Notes under the pieces: model-generated
Seen by the model: the letters and a program-made list of their open reading frames with translations, nothing else
Database searches by the model: none
Told to the model about the DNA's origin: nothing
Part shown: in pieces, positions 1 to 7,309 of the stretch
Numbering within the stretch: position 1 is the first letter of the stretch
Layout: every line of letters begins with the position of its first letter
Program-made: the position numbers and the translations under genes
DNA from: a gamma proteobacterium endosymbiont of Lamellibrachia anaximandri
GTDB taxonomy: Bacteria; Pseudomonadota; Gammaproteobacteria; Chromatiales; Chromatiaceae
Reading direction: 5' to 3'
DNA length: 52,112 nt
Assembly (NCBI GenBank): GCA_016756855.1
Contig: JAESPD010000024.1
Coordinates: forward strand, 1-52,112

Positions 1-167
1 AAGGTGGATGGTTGCGTCGCTTGTTGCTTGAGACGTTTGCTCCAACTGTAGAAAACGGAAAGGGTTAGACCCTCCTGTTCTGCATAGGCTTTTAGGGTCA
101 TCCCTTGTTCCCGGCAGCGGTGTAGGTGGTCTTGCCAGAACGGACGGCGATTCCTGTCGATACTCAT
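1..167 (-). CDS. tnpA: IS66 accessory protein TnpA, N-terminal part (partial at window edge)
   Basis: The ORF starts at ATG 165-167 on the minus strand and is open to the window edge, giving 55 codons. The translated N-terminus carries FWQDHLHRC, then GMTLKAYAEQEGL and FYSWSKRLK. This is the helix-turn-helix-type start of IS66 OrfA/TnpA proteins, which act with TnpB and the DDE transposase TnpC. Family knowledge supplies the role; the sequence shows only the N-terminal third to half. It lies inside the IS end at 1-247. It was found by reading the minus strand directly. Confidence 0.75.
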   Translation of the reverse strand, partial: MSIDRNRRPFWQDHLHRCREQGMTLKAYAEQEGLTLSVFYSWSKRLKQQATQPST

Positions 168-247
168 GAAACCTCTCAATGGAATGATTTGAGAGATTAT
201 CCGTACGTGTCAGGGTTGATAGTAGATGGGGTTGATGGAGCGCTTAC
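1..247 (-). mobile_element. IS66-type insertion sequence, one end only
   Basis: This is the terminal part of an IS66-family element running off the left edge of the window. Read on the minus strand, the element begins at 247 with GTAAGCGCTCC, which fits the GTAAGCG start I know for IS66-family inverted repeats. About 80 bp further in, a TnpA-like accessory ORF begins. The element interior and its other end lie outside the window. If 247 is the boundary, an 8-bp target duplication would be AGTGCTTT (248-255). That cannot be verified without the other end. Confidence 0.75.
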
Positions 248-286
248 AGTGCTTTTGTGATCAGGTGGAAGAATAAGGAGGCTATC

Positions 287-988
287 ATGCAATTTTCGAC
301 GCTACCGATTCTGATTGTTGTCATCTTCGGTTTCTTGTGGTTTCTAACCAGAAGAACCCATCGCCTCGGCGGTATAAGTTCATCACAGCGGAATTGGTTG
401 GTTGTACTTCTTCTAATTTTGCTCATCTGGGGTGGTTACGTCGGCTATCAGTCAAGCGCGGGCATTTTCGCCACGGAAGCTTTTTTTAGCCTATTGCCTG
501 GTTATTGGCTGCCCTATGTTCCGGTGGTTATCGCGATTACTCTGACGATGTTGGTTACTCCTCTGCGCATCGGTCTCAGAAAGCTTGTTGATGAAACCCC
601 GCAACATTGGCTGACTGGGATACATGGCCTTAGAATTCTTGCGCTTGGAACCCTGATCAAGGCTTCGATGGTAGTGTTCCCTGAAAAGTTTGCCTGGTTT
701 GTGGGAGGGGCGGATCTGATATTCGGATTATCGGCGATAGCTGTAACGTTATTGCTACGGCGTGGCCGTTTAACTGACGGTTTTCTTCTTGTATGGCATC
801 TCACCGGTGCACTGGTGATCGTCGCGCCAGTTGCCGGGCTTATGCATGTTTTTATGCAGGAAGCCCTGTTTGCCAAACTATTTTCTTTCCCTATGGTATT
901 GGCGCCAGCTCTGATGGTTCCCACATTTGTGATGCTTAATTTGCTGGTGGCCTGGCAGTTACTGGAAAAAAGGATGCAGAAGGGCTGA
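287..988 (+). CDS. Integral membrane protein of unknown function
   Basis: I do not recognise this 233-residue protein. It is strongly hydrophobic, with a first membrane segment at about residues 5-19 (PILIVVIFGFLWFL) and roughly six more, separated by short Arg/Lys-rich turns such as RLGGISSSQRN. No catalytic motif or binding site is visible. The start at 287 is chosen because AAGGAG lies 6-7 bases upstream; an in-frame ATG at 257 has no comparable site. The gene begins only 40 bp from the IS66 end, so its native promoter may have been separated or replaced by the insertion. No close downstream partner on the same strand is present. The function is open. Confidence 0.75.
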   Translation: MQFSTLPILIVVIFGFLWFLTRRTHRLGGISSSQRNWLVVLLLILLIWGGYVGYQSSAGIFATEAFFSLLPGYWLPYVPVVIAITLTMLVTPLRIGLRKLVDETPQHWLTGIHGLRILALGTLIKASMVVFPEKFAWFVGGADLIFGLSAIAVTLLLRRGRLTDGFLLVWHLTGALVIVAPVAGLMHVFMQEALFAKLFSFPMVLAPALMVPTFVMLNLLVAWQLLEKRMQKG

Positions 989-1059
989 GGAAACGATTTT
1001 CAGGCACAGGAATCAGCTTTGATTCCTGTGCCGCCTCATAGGAGGGCTTTTCAGATCAC

Positions 1060-1581
1060 TCAATCGCCAAAGCGGCTTTTGACTACCCGAGTCTCACCTT
1101 TATCGGGAATGGTAAGAAAGAACAGATCACCGTAGTTGTCCGGTGGTTCGCCTGTACCGCCCATCATCCAGTATAGTGATTCCAGATTGAAGGTATTGCC
1201 GACCCAGACCACGGTTTCACCGGCATGTTGCTGAGCAATCCTCTTCGGTACATCAGTGATGTCACCTCGGCTGACACGGATAATTGTAAGGTCGTGGTGA
1301 TCGGCCAGTGGTTGTACTGTGTCCAGGTTGCGCTGAATATCAGGGCTGTAAATAGCATGAATTTTTCTGTCACCCACAGCATTGACCAGCGCACGGGCTC
1401 GCGCTTTACCTTTCTCAGTTAACATCTTGCTGATCTGAGTGCGCTCAGTATGGCGCAGCATTATGACAGTGGTTTCTGTGCCCTCTTTTGAGTGAACGAT
1501 CAGCGAGGAGCAACCCGGTAACACGAACAGGCTGGTCAGGAATAGCAGCAGAATGAAGGCACGTAGTGATGATGTCGTCAT
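1060..1581 (-). CDS. Histidine-phosphatase-superfamily lipoprotein lacking the second catalytic His
   Basis: This 173-residue protein has a lipoprotein signal, with hydrophobic residues 7-20 and lipobox LPGC at Cys24, so it should be anchored in the periplasm or outer membrane. The fold is that of SixA / phosphoglycerate-mutase-like histidine phosphatases. The phosphate-pocket motif LRHTER is at 42-47 (catalytic His44 in family terms), and an Arg follows at SPDIQRNLDT (Arg84). The usual second catalytic motif, V-V-G-H-S-N-T, appears here as VVWVGNTFN (about 124-132), so the histidine is missing. It may be a binding or sensor protein rather than an active phosphatase. Phosphohistidine or polyphosphate substrates cannot be inferred. 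It stands alone, with an OmpA-type gene upstream on the same strand. Confidence 0.75.
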   Translation of the reverse strand: MTTSSLRAFILLLFLTSLFVLPGCSSLIVHSKEGTETTVIMLRHTERTQISKMLTEKGKARARALVNAVGDRKIHAIYSPDIQRNLDTVQPLADHHDLTIIRVSRGDITDVPKRIAQQHAGETVVWVGNTFNLESLYWMMGGTGEPPDNYGDLFFLTIPDKGETRVVKSRFGD

Positions 1582-1783
1582 GATCTCTCTTTCCGAATGT
1601 TATCCATTTTCTCGATTCCACAGACATTGACTTCAAGTTGTTCAAAATGAAGAGAGTGCCAGCCAGGGATGGGACAGGCTCAGAGCGGATTTTATCAGAG
1701 TCTGGAATGAATAAGGAGGACGGAGCGCCGGATGCGCAGGGGTAAGATACCCGGCGGCCTGTGCCGCCGGGAGTGATGGAAGC

Positions 1784-2458
1784 CTATTTCTCCATTGTCC
1801 CTTCGAGGTGGATCTCCACTCGGCGGTTGAGTTTGCGGCCTTCGCGGGAGCTGTTATCTGCGATGGGATCTTCTTCGCCCCTGCCGACGGACTCGATATC
1901 CTCATCCGGGATCTTGGTATTCTGCTCGAGATAGTCGGCAACTGTCCGCGCACGGCGTTCAGACAGTTTTAGATTATAGGCGGCCGGGCCGCTGGCATCG
2001 GTGTATCCCACCACCTTGACCTCAAGGGTCTTGACGTTCTTGCCGCTGAAACGTTGGATGCGTTCGTTGATGATCGACTTGCCATCATCTGAAAGTTCGG
2101 CGCTGTCGAAGCCGAACAGGACTCCGGCCTTTATGTCGACCATCTCGGCAATGGTGGTGGTCAAGCTGACGGCAGTGCTGGTTGCGACAACTTCCTTGGA
2201 CACGACCACAGGCTTGGGTTCAGGCACTGGGGCTGCTACTTTCACGGGCTCCGGTTTTGGAGCCTCATATCCGCACTCCAACAGTTTTTCGCTTGAGTTG
2301 GCGTAACTGGTGCGCCAGCACTCACCGTAGCTGTTTTTGGCAACCCCTCCGCCGGACTTGGCGTAGCCGTCGACGAGGCTCTCTTCGGCAGAAACGGAAA
2401 GTGCGCCAGTTATCAGGATGGCAGCAGTAGTGAATGATAGTAAAATGCGATGTTTCAT
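1784..2458 (-). CDS. OmpA-family outer membrane protein with C-terminal peptidoglycan-binding domain
   Basis: The protein has 224 residues from ATG at 2458, chosen because AAAGGGA precedes it and a typical signal peptide (MKHRILLSF... ending SVSA-EE) starts there; a longer frame begins at 2491. After the signal comes a short Cys-containing segment, then a Pro/Lys/Val-rich linker (PKPEPVKVAAPVPEPKP). The C-terminal OmpA domain carries FGFDSAELSDDGK, VVGYTDASGPAAYN, LSERRARTVADYL and GEEDPIADN...NRRVEI, the region that holds diaminopimelate in OmpA/Pal proteins. There is no N-terminal beta-barrel, so it probably works as a periplasmic tether between membrane and peptidoglycan. A perfect palindrome at 2528-2548 lies about 70 bp upstream and may control it. 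Confidence 0.85.
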   Translation of the reverse strand: MKHRILLSFTTAAILITGALSVSAEESLVDGYAKSGGGVAKNSYGECWRTSYANSSEKLLECGYEAPKPEPVKVAAPVPEPKPVVVSKEVVATSTAVSLTTTIAEMVDIKAGVLFGFDSAELSDDGKSIINERIQRFSGKNVKTLEVKVVGYTDASGPAAYNLKLSERRARTVADYLEQNTKIPDEDIESVGRGEEDPIADNSSREGRKLNRRVEIHLEGTMEK

Positions 2459-2861
2459 GTCAGTTCCCTTTGTAAATATATACAGCCTCATCGACGCCGT
2501 CGGCGTGGATAAAACAATCTTCCAGATGGTTACGAAACGTTCGTAACCTTTATCTTGGGGTTATTAGTCCCCCTTGATACGACCTGAATAAGTTAATACA
2601 CAAATGACCGGGTGACAAGTTGCAGGCCAAGCTGGCGGAACCGAGAAGCACTGTTTGTTGCGCTGCTTCTTTTTGTGCTTCGCTATGTTGATCTGATCTT
2701 CGAATTCTGCTGCTGCATGCGGATTAATGGGAAGAATTCGGGTGCAAAGCAAATTTCAATTCCTTACCCTCGTAAAAAAAACTGTAGGGATTTAGCCAGG
2801 CAAGACCGATATAGTCATTTACGCTTTTAACAAATCATAATGCCTGAGGGGATTACCTGGA
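2459..2861. other. Gene-poor intergenic stretch
   Basis: No convincing gene was found in this 403-bp stretch. It contains the upstream region of the OmpA-type gene and one strong palindrome at 2528-2548. The remaining 300 bp have only short ORFs of non-protein-like composition on both strands. It may be decayed coding sequence, since it leads directly into the remnant ORF at 2862-2993. Confidence 0.5.
2528..2548. promoter_or_regulatory. Perfect 9-3-9 palindrome, candidate operator
   Basis: GGTTACGAA and TTCGTAACC are perfect inverted arms around ACG. The site is 70 bp upstream of the OmpA-type start at 2458, in the position expected for a repressor or activator site or a 5'-UTR hairpin. No T-run follows on the minus strand side, so a terminator is less likely. 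The binding protein is unknown. Confidence 0.4.
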
Positions 2862-2993
2862 ATGGGTACTGCATTCGCCATGGGCAAACTGAAATTTCTA
2901 CAGGGCGACTTTAAGGGCATGATCAAGGATCCCCGCATGGCGGAACCTTTCGTCAAGAGCTTTGGCTCGATGAAGCAGATCGGAGCTGAGTAA
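2862..2993 (+). pseudogene. Short ORF, probable C-terminal remnant of an SCP2-type lipid-binding protein
   Basis: A 43-codon ORF from ATG 2862 to TAA 2991-2993 encodes a protein-like sequence containing AFAMGKLKFLQGDFKGMIKD and ending FGSMKQIGAE. The GKLKxxxGD pattern resembles the last strand and helix of SCP2 (sterol-carrier-protein-like) domains. The rest of such a domain (about 60-80 residues) is absent: the same frame meets TAA at 2838-2840. No ribosome-binding site is evident. I read it as a decayed 3' end, followed by a terminator-like hairpin at 3040-3073. It could instead be a genuine small protein. The family assignment is tentative. Confidence 0.35.
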
Positions 2994-3039
2994 CGCAGGC
3001 TGGATACAGCCAGGCGTTTTCGACGCTCTCGATTGAAAT

Positions 3040-3073
3040 GCCGGTTATCTGCAATATATTACAGATAACCGGC
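3040..3073 (+). terminator. Strong hairpin, terminator-like
   Basis: GCCGGTTATCTG and CAGATAACCGGC form a perfect 12-bp stem around a 10-base AT-rich loop. It lies 46 bp after the stop of the remnant ORF at 2862-2993. A T-rich run (GTTTGTTTTT) follows about 8 bases later, so the fit to an intrinsic terminator is imperfect. A protein-binding site is the alternative. Confidence 0.5.
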
Positions 3074-3613
3074 GGACTCGTTTGTTTTTACCGCGATCTA
3101 TCTTTTGTGGTCATAGGTTGCCCAGGTCAATCAATTAACAATATCGTACGGATCATTGCCGAATGGGTCTGGCCATGCCGGATCTTCGGGCCATCCACTA
3201 AGGATTTTCTCAGATTCTTTCATATTGCTCTCCCGCGAAGTGCTTCGCTCAGTATCAGGCAATATTTATACCGAAATAAAAATCTCCCAATAATTCAACG
3301 AGTTGAATTACGCTGAATGGCTCGACTGCTGAAAAGTGTCAAATGTCCCGACAAAAAAGCGGTGCGCTCACGCCATTTTCTATTCGATTCATCAAAAAAA
3401 TTCTCTAACCACTTGAAATCACAGACGATTTTCAATCTGCTTCTTATGTAAGATTTTTCGACAGATCCTGTTGCGCCATTTTTAATTCTCTGGAGTATTA
3501 ATGGTTGGAAACCAATAAAGATACTTTGACACTATCGGAATAGAGTTTGCGCTTTGCTACGATAGAGTTGCTACTATTGCCATCTCAGCGGAGAAAAGAC
3601 CGAGGAAAATTTA
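3074..3613. other. Long gene-free region upstream of the HTH-ferredoxin fusion
   Basis: I find no convincing gene in these 540 bp. Base composition is more AT-rich than in the flanking genes. Two hairpins are visible: GCGAAG-T-GCTTCGC near 3236-3249, and the palindrome listed at 3291-3310. TTGACA occurs near 3525, but no well-spaced -10 box follows it. The stretch could hold a regulatory region or an unrecognised small RNA. Confidence 0.4.
3291..3310. promoter_or_regulatory. Perfect 9-2-9 AT-rich palindrome, candidate operator
   Basis: TAATTCAAC and GTTGAATTA are perfect inverted arms with a two-base centre. It lies about 300 bp upstream of the fusion gene at 3614, in otherwise gene-free AT-rich DNA. 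The short centre disfavours an RNA hairpin and favours a dimeric DNA-binding protein. The regulator is unknown. Confidence 0.4.
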
Positions 3614-5089
3614 ATGCCGAAACTACTGTCCCTGTCACGCGCAGCCCGGCTCGCGGGCGTCAGCCGCGGTGAACTGCAGAAAAGGGTACGCAAGGAAGGC
3701 GCGGATACCTTCGAAGGTAAGCTTAGTGTCGAGATCCTGGTCTCTCTCTACCCGCATATCGATATGGAGAAGGACCCCGTTCTGGAGCGGGTGCAGCGCA
3801 TCAAGCGGGAGGCCCGTCCCAAGGCGCACTATAGCGATGGATGGATGCCTGATCCGCAGGTGTTGATGACCCGGTTGAAGGAGTTCCAGCATACTCTGGT
3901 GCAGACAAAGTCTTCACTCAACGCATCAGAGAATCTGCTCAACGAAACCCGCTCCAATCTACAGTCCGCTCTAAATGCTTCAGAGGAGGAGCTTCCTGCC
4001 GAGGTGGAGCGCTGTATCCAACGGCTGAGCAGAGCGATAGACCGGCTGGGTCGCGCCTCAGATGCGAAGGCAACCCTGTTTGCAAAGGATGCCATGTTGA
4101 AGATCGTCAGTGCCAGTGTGCGTCTGCTACCCAGCGGCCATGAGTTTTTTATCGAAGGCAATGATTCCATTCTGGAGGCAGGATTAAAAGCCGGACTCTA
4201 TCTTGATTATGGCTGTACCGGCGGAAACTGTGGTGCCTGTAAATGCAAGGTGGTCTCCGGCGCTGTGCGAAAACTGCGCAACCACGACTATGTGCTCAGT
4301 ACCAAAGAACAGGAAGCAGGCTATGTGCTGGCCTGTTCAAATACGGCCATATCCGACCTGGTTGTCGAGGCGGGTGAAGCGGGTATGTCAGAGGCGCTGC
4401 CGCATCAGCAGATCAGGGCTCAGGTTAAAAAAATAGAACTGCTGGGAGAGTCGCTGGCGCTCATGCATGTGCAGACGCCTCGTACCCGGTCGCTACGTTT
4501 CAAGGCAGGACAGTCGGTAAATGTCACTATAGAGGATGGTCGTACTGCCGATCTCTATATCGCCAGTTGCCCTTGCGATGGACGTAATCTGCAATTCATC
4601 ATCTTCAAGGAAGATAAAGTTGTTTTTGGGGATGCTGTTTTTGACGCTACCCTTGCCAGGCAGACGGTACTGTTAGAGGGGCCGACGGGTGGTTTCGTAT
4701 TACAGGAGGACTCCACGGTGCCGACACTGTTTCTGGCGAAAGAGGGCGGTTTTTCACCGATCAAAAGCCTGGTGGAACAGGCAATCACCATCGATAATGC
4801 GGAAGGGTTGAACCTGATCCACATAGGCGGAAATCCTGCGGACTCTTCGCCGGATAATCTCTGCCGCTCCTGGAACGATTCGCTGGATAATTTCAGCTAT
4901 ACCAGCACAGCGAATGATATCTCTGCAGACGAACTGGCGCAGTTATTGTTTAATGCCACTTTAGATAGTGAACGGGTCGAAGTCTATATTGCAGGGCCCG
5001 CAGCATGGCTGGAAAACGTCGTGGATGCGGCTGCACGTAAAGGTTTGGATACGGCGGCTTGGTATGTGGAGATGACTGACCGGCAATAA
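3614..5089 (+). CDS. HTH-like / coiled-coil / 2Fe-2S ferredoxin / reductase-like fusion protein
   Basis: This 491-residue fusion has four parts. Residues 5-45 (SLSRAARLAGVSRGELQKRV) look like a MerR/excisionase-type helix-turn-helix. Residues 85-150 are a predicted helical coiled coil. Residues 163-255 are a plant-type ferredoxin domain with cluster cysteines Cys201, Cys206, Cys209 and Cys241 (C-x4-C-x2-C, then x31-C). Residues 265-491 resemble the FAD- and NAD-binding halves of ferredoxin-NADP-reductase-like proteins. The usual flavin motif R-x-Y-S is replaced by DLYIASCP, and the glycine-rich pyridine-nucleotide loop is altered (AKEGGFSPIKS), so nucleotide binding is doubtful. Family knowledge supports an electron-transfer origin; the N-terminus suggests a redox-responsive regulator or an anchored electron carrier. 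ATG 3614 follows CGAGGAAAATTTA. It is monocistronic, with gene-free DNA upstream. Confidence 0.75.
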   Translation: MPKLLSLSRAARLAGVSRGELQKRVRKEGADTFEGKLSVEILVSLYPHIDMEKDPVLERVQRIKREARPKAHYSDGWMPDPQVLMTRLKEFQHTLVQTKSSLNASENLLNETRSNLQSALNASEEELPAEVERCIQRLSRAIDRLGRASDAKATLFAKDAMLKIVSASVRLLPSGHEFFIEGNDSILEAGLKAGLYLDYGCTGGNCGACKCKVVSGAVRKLRNHDYVLSTKEQEAGYVLACSNTAISDLVVEAGEAGMSEALPHQQIRAQVKKIELLGESLALMHVQTPRTRSLRFKAGQSVNVTIEDGRTADLYIASCPCDGRNLQFIIFKEDKVVFGDAVFDATLARQTVLLEGPTGGFVLQEDSTVPTLFLAKEGGFSPIKSLVEQAITIDNAEGLNLIHIGGNPADSSPDNLCRSWNDSLDNFSYTSTANDISADELAQLLFNATLDSERVEVYIAGPAAWLENVVDAAARKGLDTAAWYVEMTDRQ

Positions 5090-5100
5090 CGGCTGGCTGT

Positions 5101-7305
5101 TTAGTCCAGAAACAGTGGGCGGCGCAGGAAAAGATAGAAACCGTATTGGCCGTCTTCCGCATGACCGTAGGCAAAATAGAGCGGTCCTACCGGCGTATCG
5201 GCCCCAAGATAGAGGCTACCGGCGTAGCTCATGTCATTCAGACTTATATCATCACGGCTCTGCCAGGCATTGCCCATTTCCAGGGACGCACCCGCATAGA
5301 TCGGAAAGTATTTGCTGCGGTAAAGTCGAGCCATGTAACTGCCTACAAACAGCGCGGTGTGCTGTCCTATGAGTTGGTTTTCTGACAGCCCCGACAGGTG
5401 CAGGAAGCCGCCAAGTGTGAATTGGTCTTGCGGCGGTGCGTTGTCATCCAGTGTGCTGTTGAATGAACCCGCGGCGAAAAGAGTGTGGTCGTCCCAGCTT
5501 TTTGCCAGGTTGAACTGCAGTTCAAACTGGTCGAAGTCGTTATCGGCGCCAAGGCTGCGGCGCGAGCCGGTCCAACGAAGTTTTGATCCGTAACCCCCTC
5601 TGGGAAAATAGATGTCATCCATCTCATCCAGCATAAAACTGCCATAGAGTTCACCGCCACTGAAATCGTATCCCTGTAGTTTGGGCGGCCCGGCCACATA
5701 GTCCAAATCCCCGAGAAATCTTCGATAACCCAGCTCGATGCGGCCCCACTTGCCCAGTTCTCTCCCCGCAGCCAAGCCAACACCGTACTTTTTTATCCCG
5801 TATTCAGCCACCAGATTGTCATCAAGATATTTGCCGACATACTGGGTTGAATAGAAAAGGATGGGATGGATGAAGAATTCAGATTTGCTATCCAGTGGTT
5901 GGTAGAGTTCGGTGAAGAGCGTGGGCTCTCTGCCGAGTTGGGCAAAAGTTTTCAACTCACCATTGAGGTCGTTGAGTGGCTTTATGGTATAGGCAGAGGA
6001 TGCATTGAAGTGTGAATCGCCAAGGCGGGGATTAACGCTGAAGTTCAAACCAAACTGTAGAAAGTCCGTACCCCAGCGCTTCTCCTTGGCTTTGATCAAC
6101 AGGCCGGTTTTGCCTGCTTCTTCGACCAATTTGTAGCGGACGCTTTCAAAAATATCCAGGCGATAGATATCATCAATACTCTGTTCGAGCGCTTTGAGAT
6201 CAAGCGGCGCGCCCGAGTGGATTGACAGACGACTGCTGAGAAGCTCATCCCGCAGCTCAGATTGGTTATCGATGTGTATAAACTCCACAATGGGTGTCGC
6301 TGGCTTGATCCGGCGTTTCTCACGATAGTTGTGGTAGGCCTGTTCACCAAGCGCCAGCCGGGAGAGCGCTGGTTTTATTGCTTCAGCTGCAACCTTACCA
6401 ATGCTGATCGCTTCGCCGGTCTGTTTGAAGTCGGCACTCTCGATATCATCCAATGCAGGAATAATCAGTATGTCCCGATCACTGAGGGTGGCGATTTGTG
6501 TTTCGGTATTGCGTCGCGTGAGGATGGTCGTTAACTGCTCCACGATAGTCAGGGCAGTGGTTAGCTCATCCTGATGATAGAGCGGGGTGCCGATATCCAC
6601 GGCGATGACGATATCCGCTCCCATCTCTCTGGCTATGTCGATAGGCAGGTTGTTGGAAACACCACCGTCGACCAGTAATTGGTTTTCGATCTCCACACCG
6701 GCAAAGACTCCGGGTATGGTCATGCTGGCTTGGATTGCCAGGGCGAGGTCGCCTTTGCTGAGAATAACGGGATTGCCGGTTGCAATCTCAGTGGCAACGG
6801 CACTAAAGGGGATGGGTAGATGAGTGAAGTCCGTGATCTCCGACACGCCGAGGGTCAGCCGTTTCAGTTCCAGACTGAATTTCTGCCCCTGGATCATAGC
6901 CGTCGGCAGGCTGACTTCCCGTTCCTTTACCCCAAGTTTCGCATTGACCAGTGGCAGTTGGGCATTGATCTTGCCGCGCATGTTGTGTTTGCTGCGGCTG
7001 AGATCGTCGTCGAACAGATTCTCCCAATCCATTGAGGTCAGATGCTGTTCGATTGTCTCCGGACTCATTCCACTGGCATAGAGTCCGCCGATGATGGCGC
7101 CCATGCTGGTGCCGGCGATATAGTCGATGGGGATCTTGAGTGCTTCGAGGACTTTTAGAATGCCGACGTGTGCTGCGCCTCTGGCGCCGCCGCCACTCAG
7201 CGCGAGGCCGATTTTCGGTCTTTCAATCTGCTGCTGCGCGATAGCAATGGGGAGTTGGCAAAGTAGCAGAAGGGCGAGCAGAATGCGTTTTATTGTCATG
7301 GGCAT
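5101..7305 (-). CDS. Patatin-like phospholipase with POTRA and outer-membrane beta-barrel (type Vd-like)
   Basis: The protein has 734 residues. A signal peptide ends near AIA-QQQ (residue 23). The patatin domain follows with oxyanion loop SGGGARG (about 37-43), nucleophile elbow GTSMG (Ser67) and catalytic Asp in VDGG (Asp213), the Ser-Asp dyad of this lipase family. A POTRA-like segment follows (about 320-410), then a C-terminal beta-barrel of the bacterial-surface-antigen type ending in LFLRRPLFLD with a terminal aromatic-rich strand. This order matches PlpD-type (type Vd) secretion, in which the barrel exports the lipase. No obvious cleavage site is visible, so surface display is likely. 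It is last in a minus-strand run after the epimerase, with only 4 bp between them; ATG 7299 is an alternative start. Confidence 0.9.
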   Translation of the reverse strand: MPMTIKRILLALLLLCQLPIAIAQQQIERPKIGLALSGGGARGAAHVGILKVLEALKIPIDYIAGTSMGAIIGGLYASGMSPETIEQHLTSMDWENLFDDDLSRSKHNMRGKINAQLPLVNAKLGVKEREVSLPTAMIQGQKFSLELKRLTLGVSEITDFTHLPIPFSAVATEIATGNPVILSKGDLALAIQASMTIPGVFAGVEIENQLLVDGGVSNNLPIDIAREMGADIVIAVDIGTPLYHQDELTTALTIVEQLTTILTRRNTETQIATLSDRDILIIPALDDIESADFKQTGEAISIGKVAAEAIKPALSRLALGEQAYHNYREKRRIKPATPIVEFIHIDNQSELRDELLSSRLSIHSGAPLDLKALEQSIDDIYRLDIFESVRYKLVEEAGKTGLLIKAKEKRWGTDFLQFGLNFSVNPRLGDSHFNASSAYTIKPLNDLNGELKTFAQLGREPTLFTELYQPLDSKSEFFIHPILFYSTQYVGKYLDDNLVAEYGIKKYGVGLAAGRELGKWGRIELGYRRFLGDLDYVAGPPKLQGYDFSGGELYGSFMLDEMDDIYFPRGGYGSKLRWTGSRRSLGADNDFDQFELQFNLAKSWDDHTLFAAGSFNSTLDDNAPPQDQFTLGGFLHLSGLSENQLIGQHTALFVGSYMARLYRSKYFPIYAGASLEMGNAWQSRDDISLNDMSYAGSLYLGADTPVGPLYFAYGHAEDGQYGFYLFLRRPLFLD

Positions 7306-7309
7306 CCGG

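Noticed and set aside
514-924. Long minus-strand ORF opposite the membrane protein
   Set aside because: It lies entirely within the plus-strand gene, has Arg/Pro/Thr-rich random composition and no ribosome-binding site.
1642-1953. Minus-strand ORF partly overlapping the OmpA-type gene
   Set aside because: Out of frame with the OmpA domain and rich in Ser/Pro/Arg; the OmpA frame has clear family motifs.
2564-2830. Two short overlapping ORFs on opposite strands
   Set aside because: Composition is not protein-like and no start signal is present; probably decayed or non-coding sequence.
3038-3316. 92-codon ORF in the gene-free region
   Set aside because: Begins inside the perfect hairpin at 3040-3073, has no ribosome-binding site and no family-like segment.
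3525-3560. TTGACA as a promoter for the HTH-ferredoxin gene
   Set aside because: No -10-like hexamer at 15-19 bp spacing could be found.
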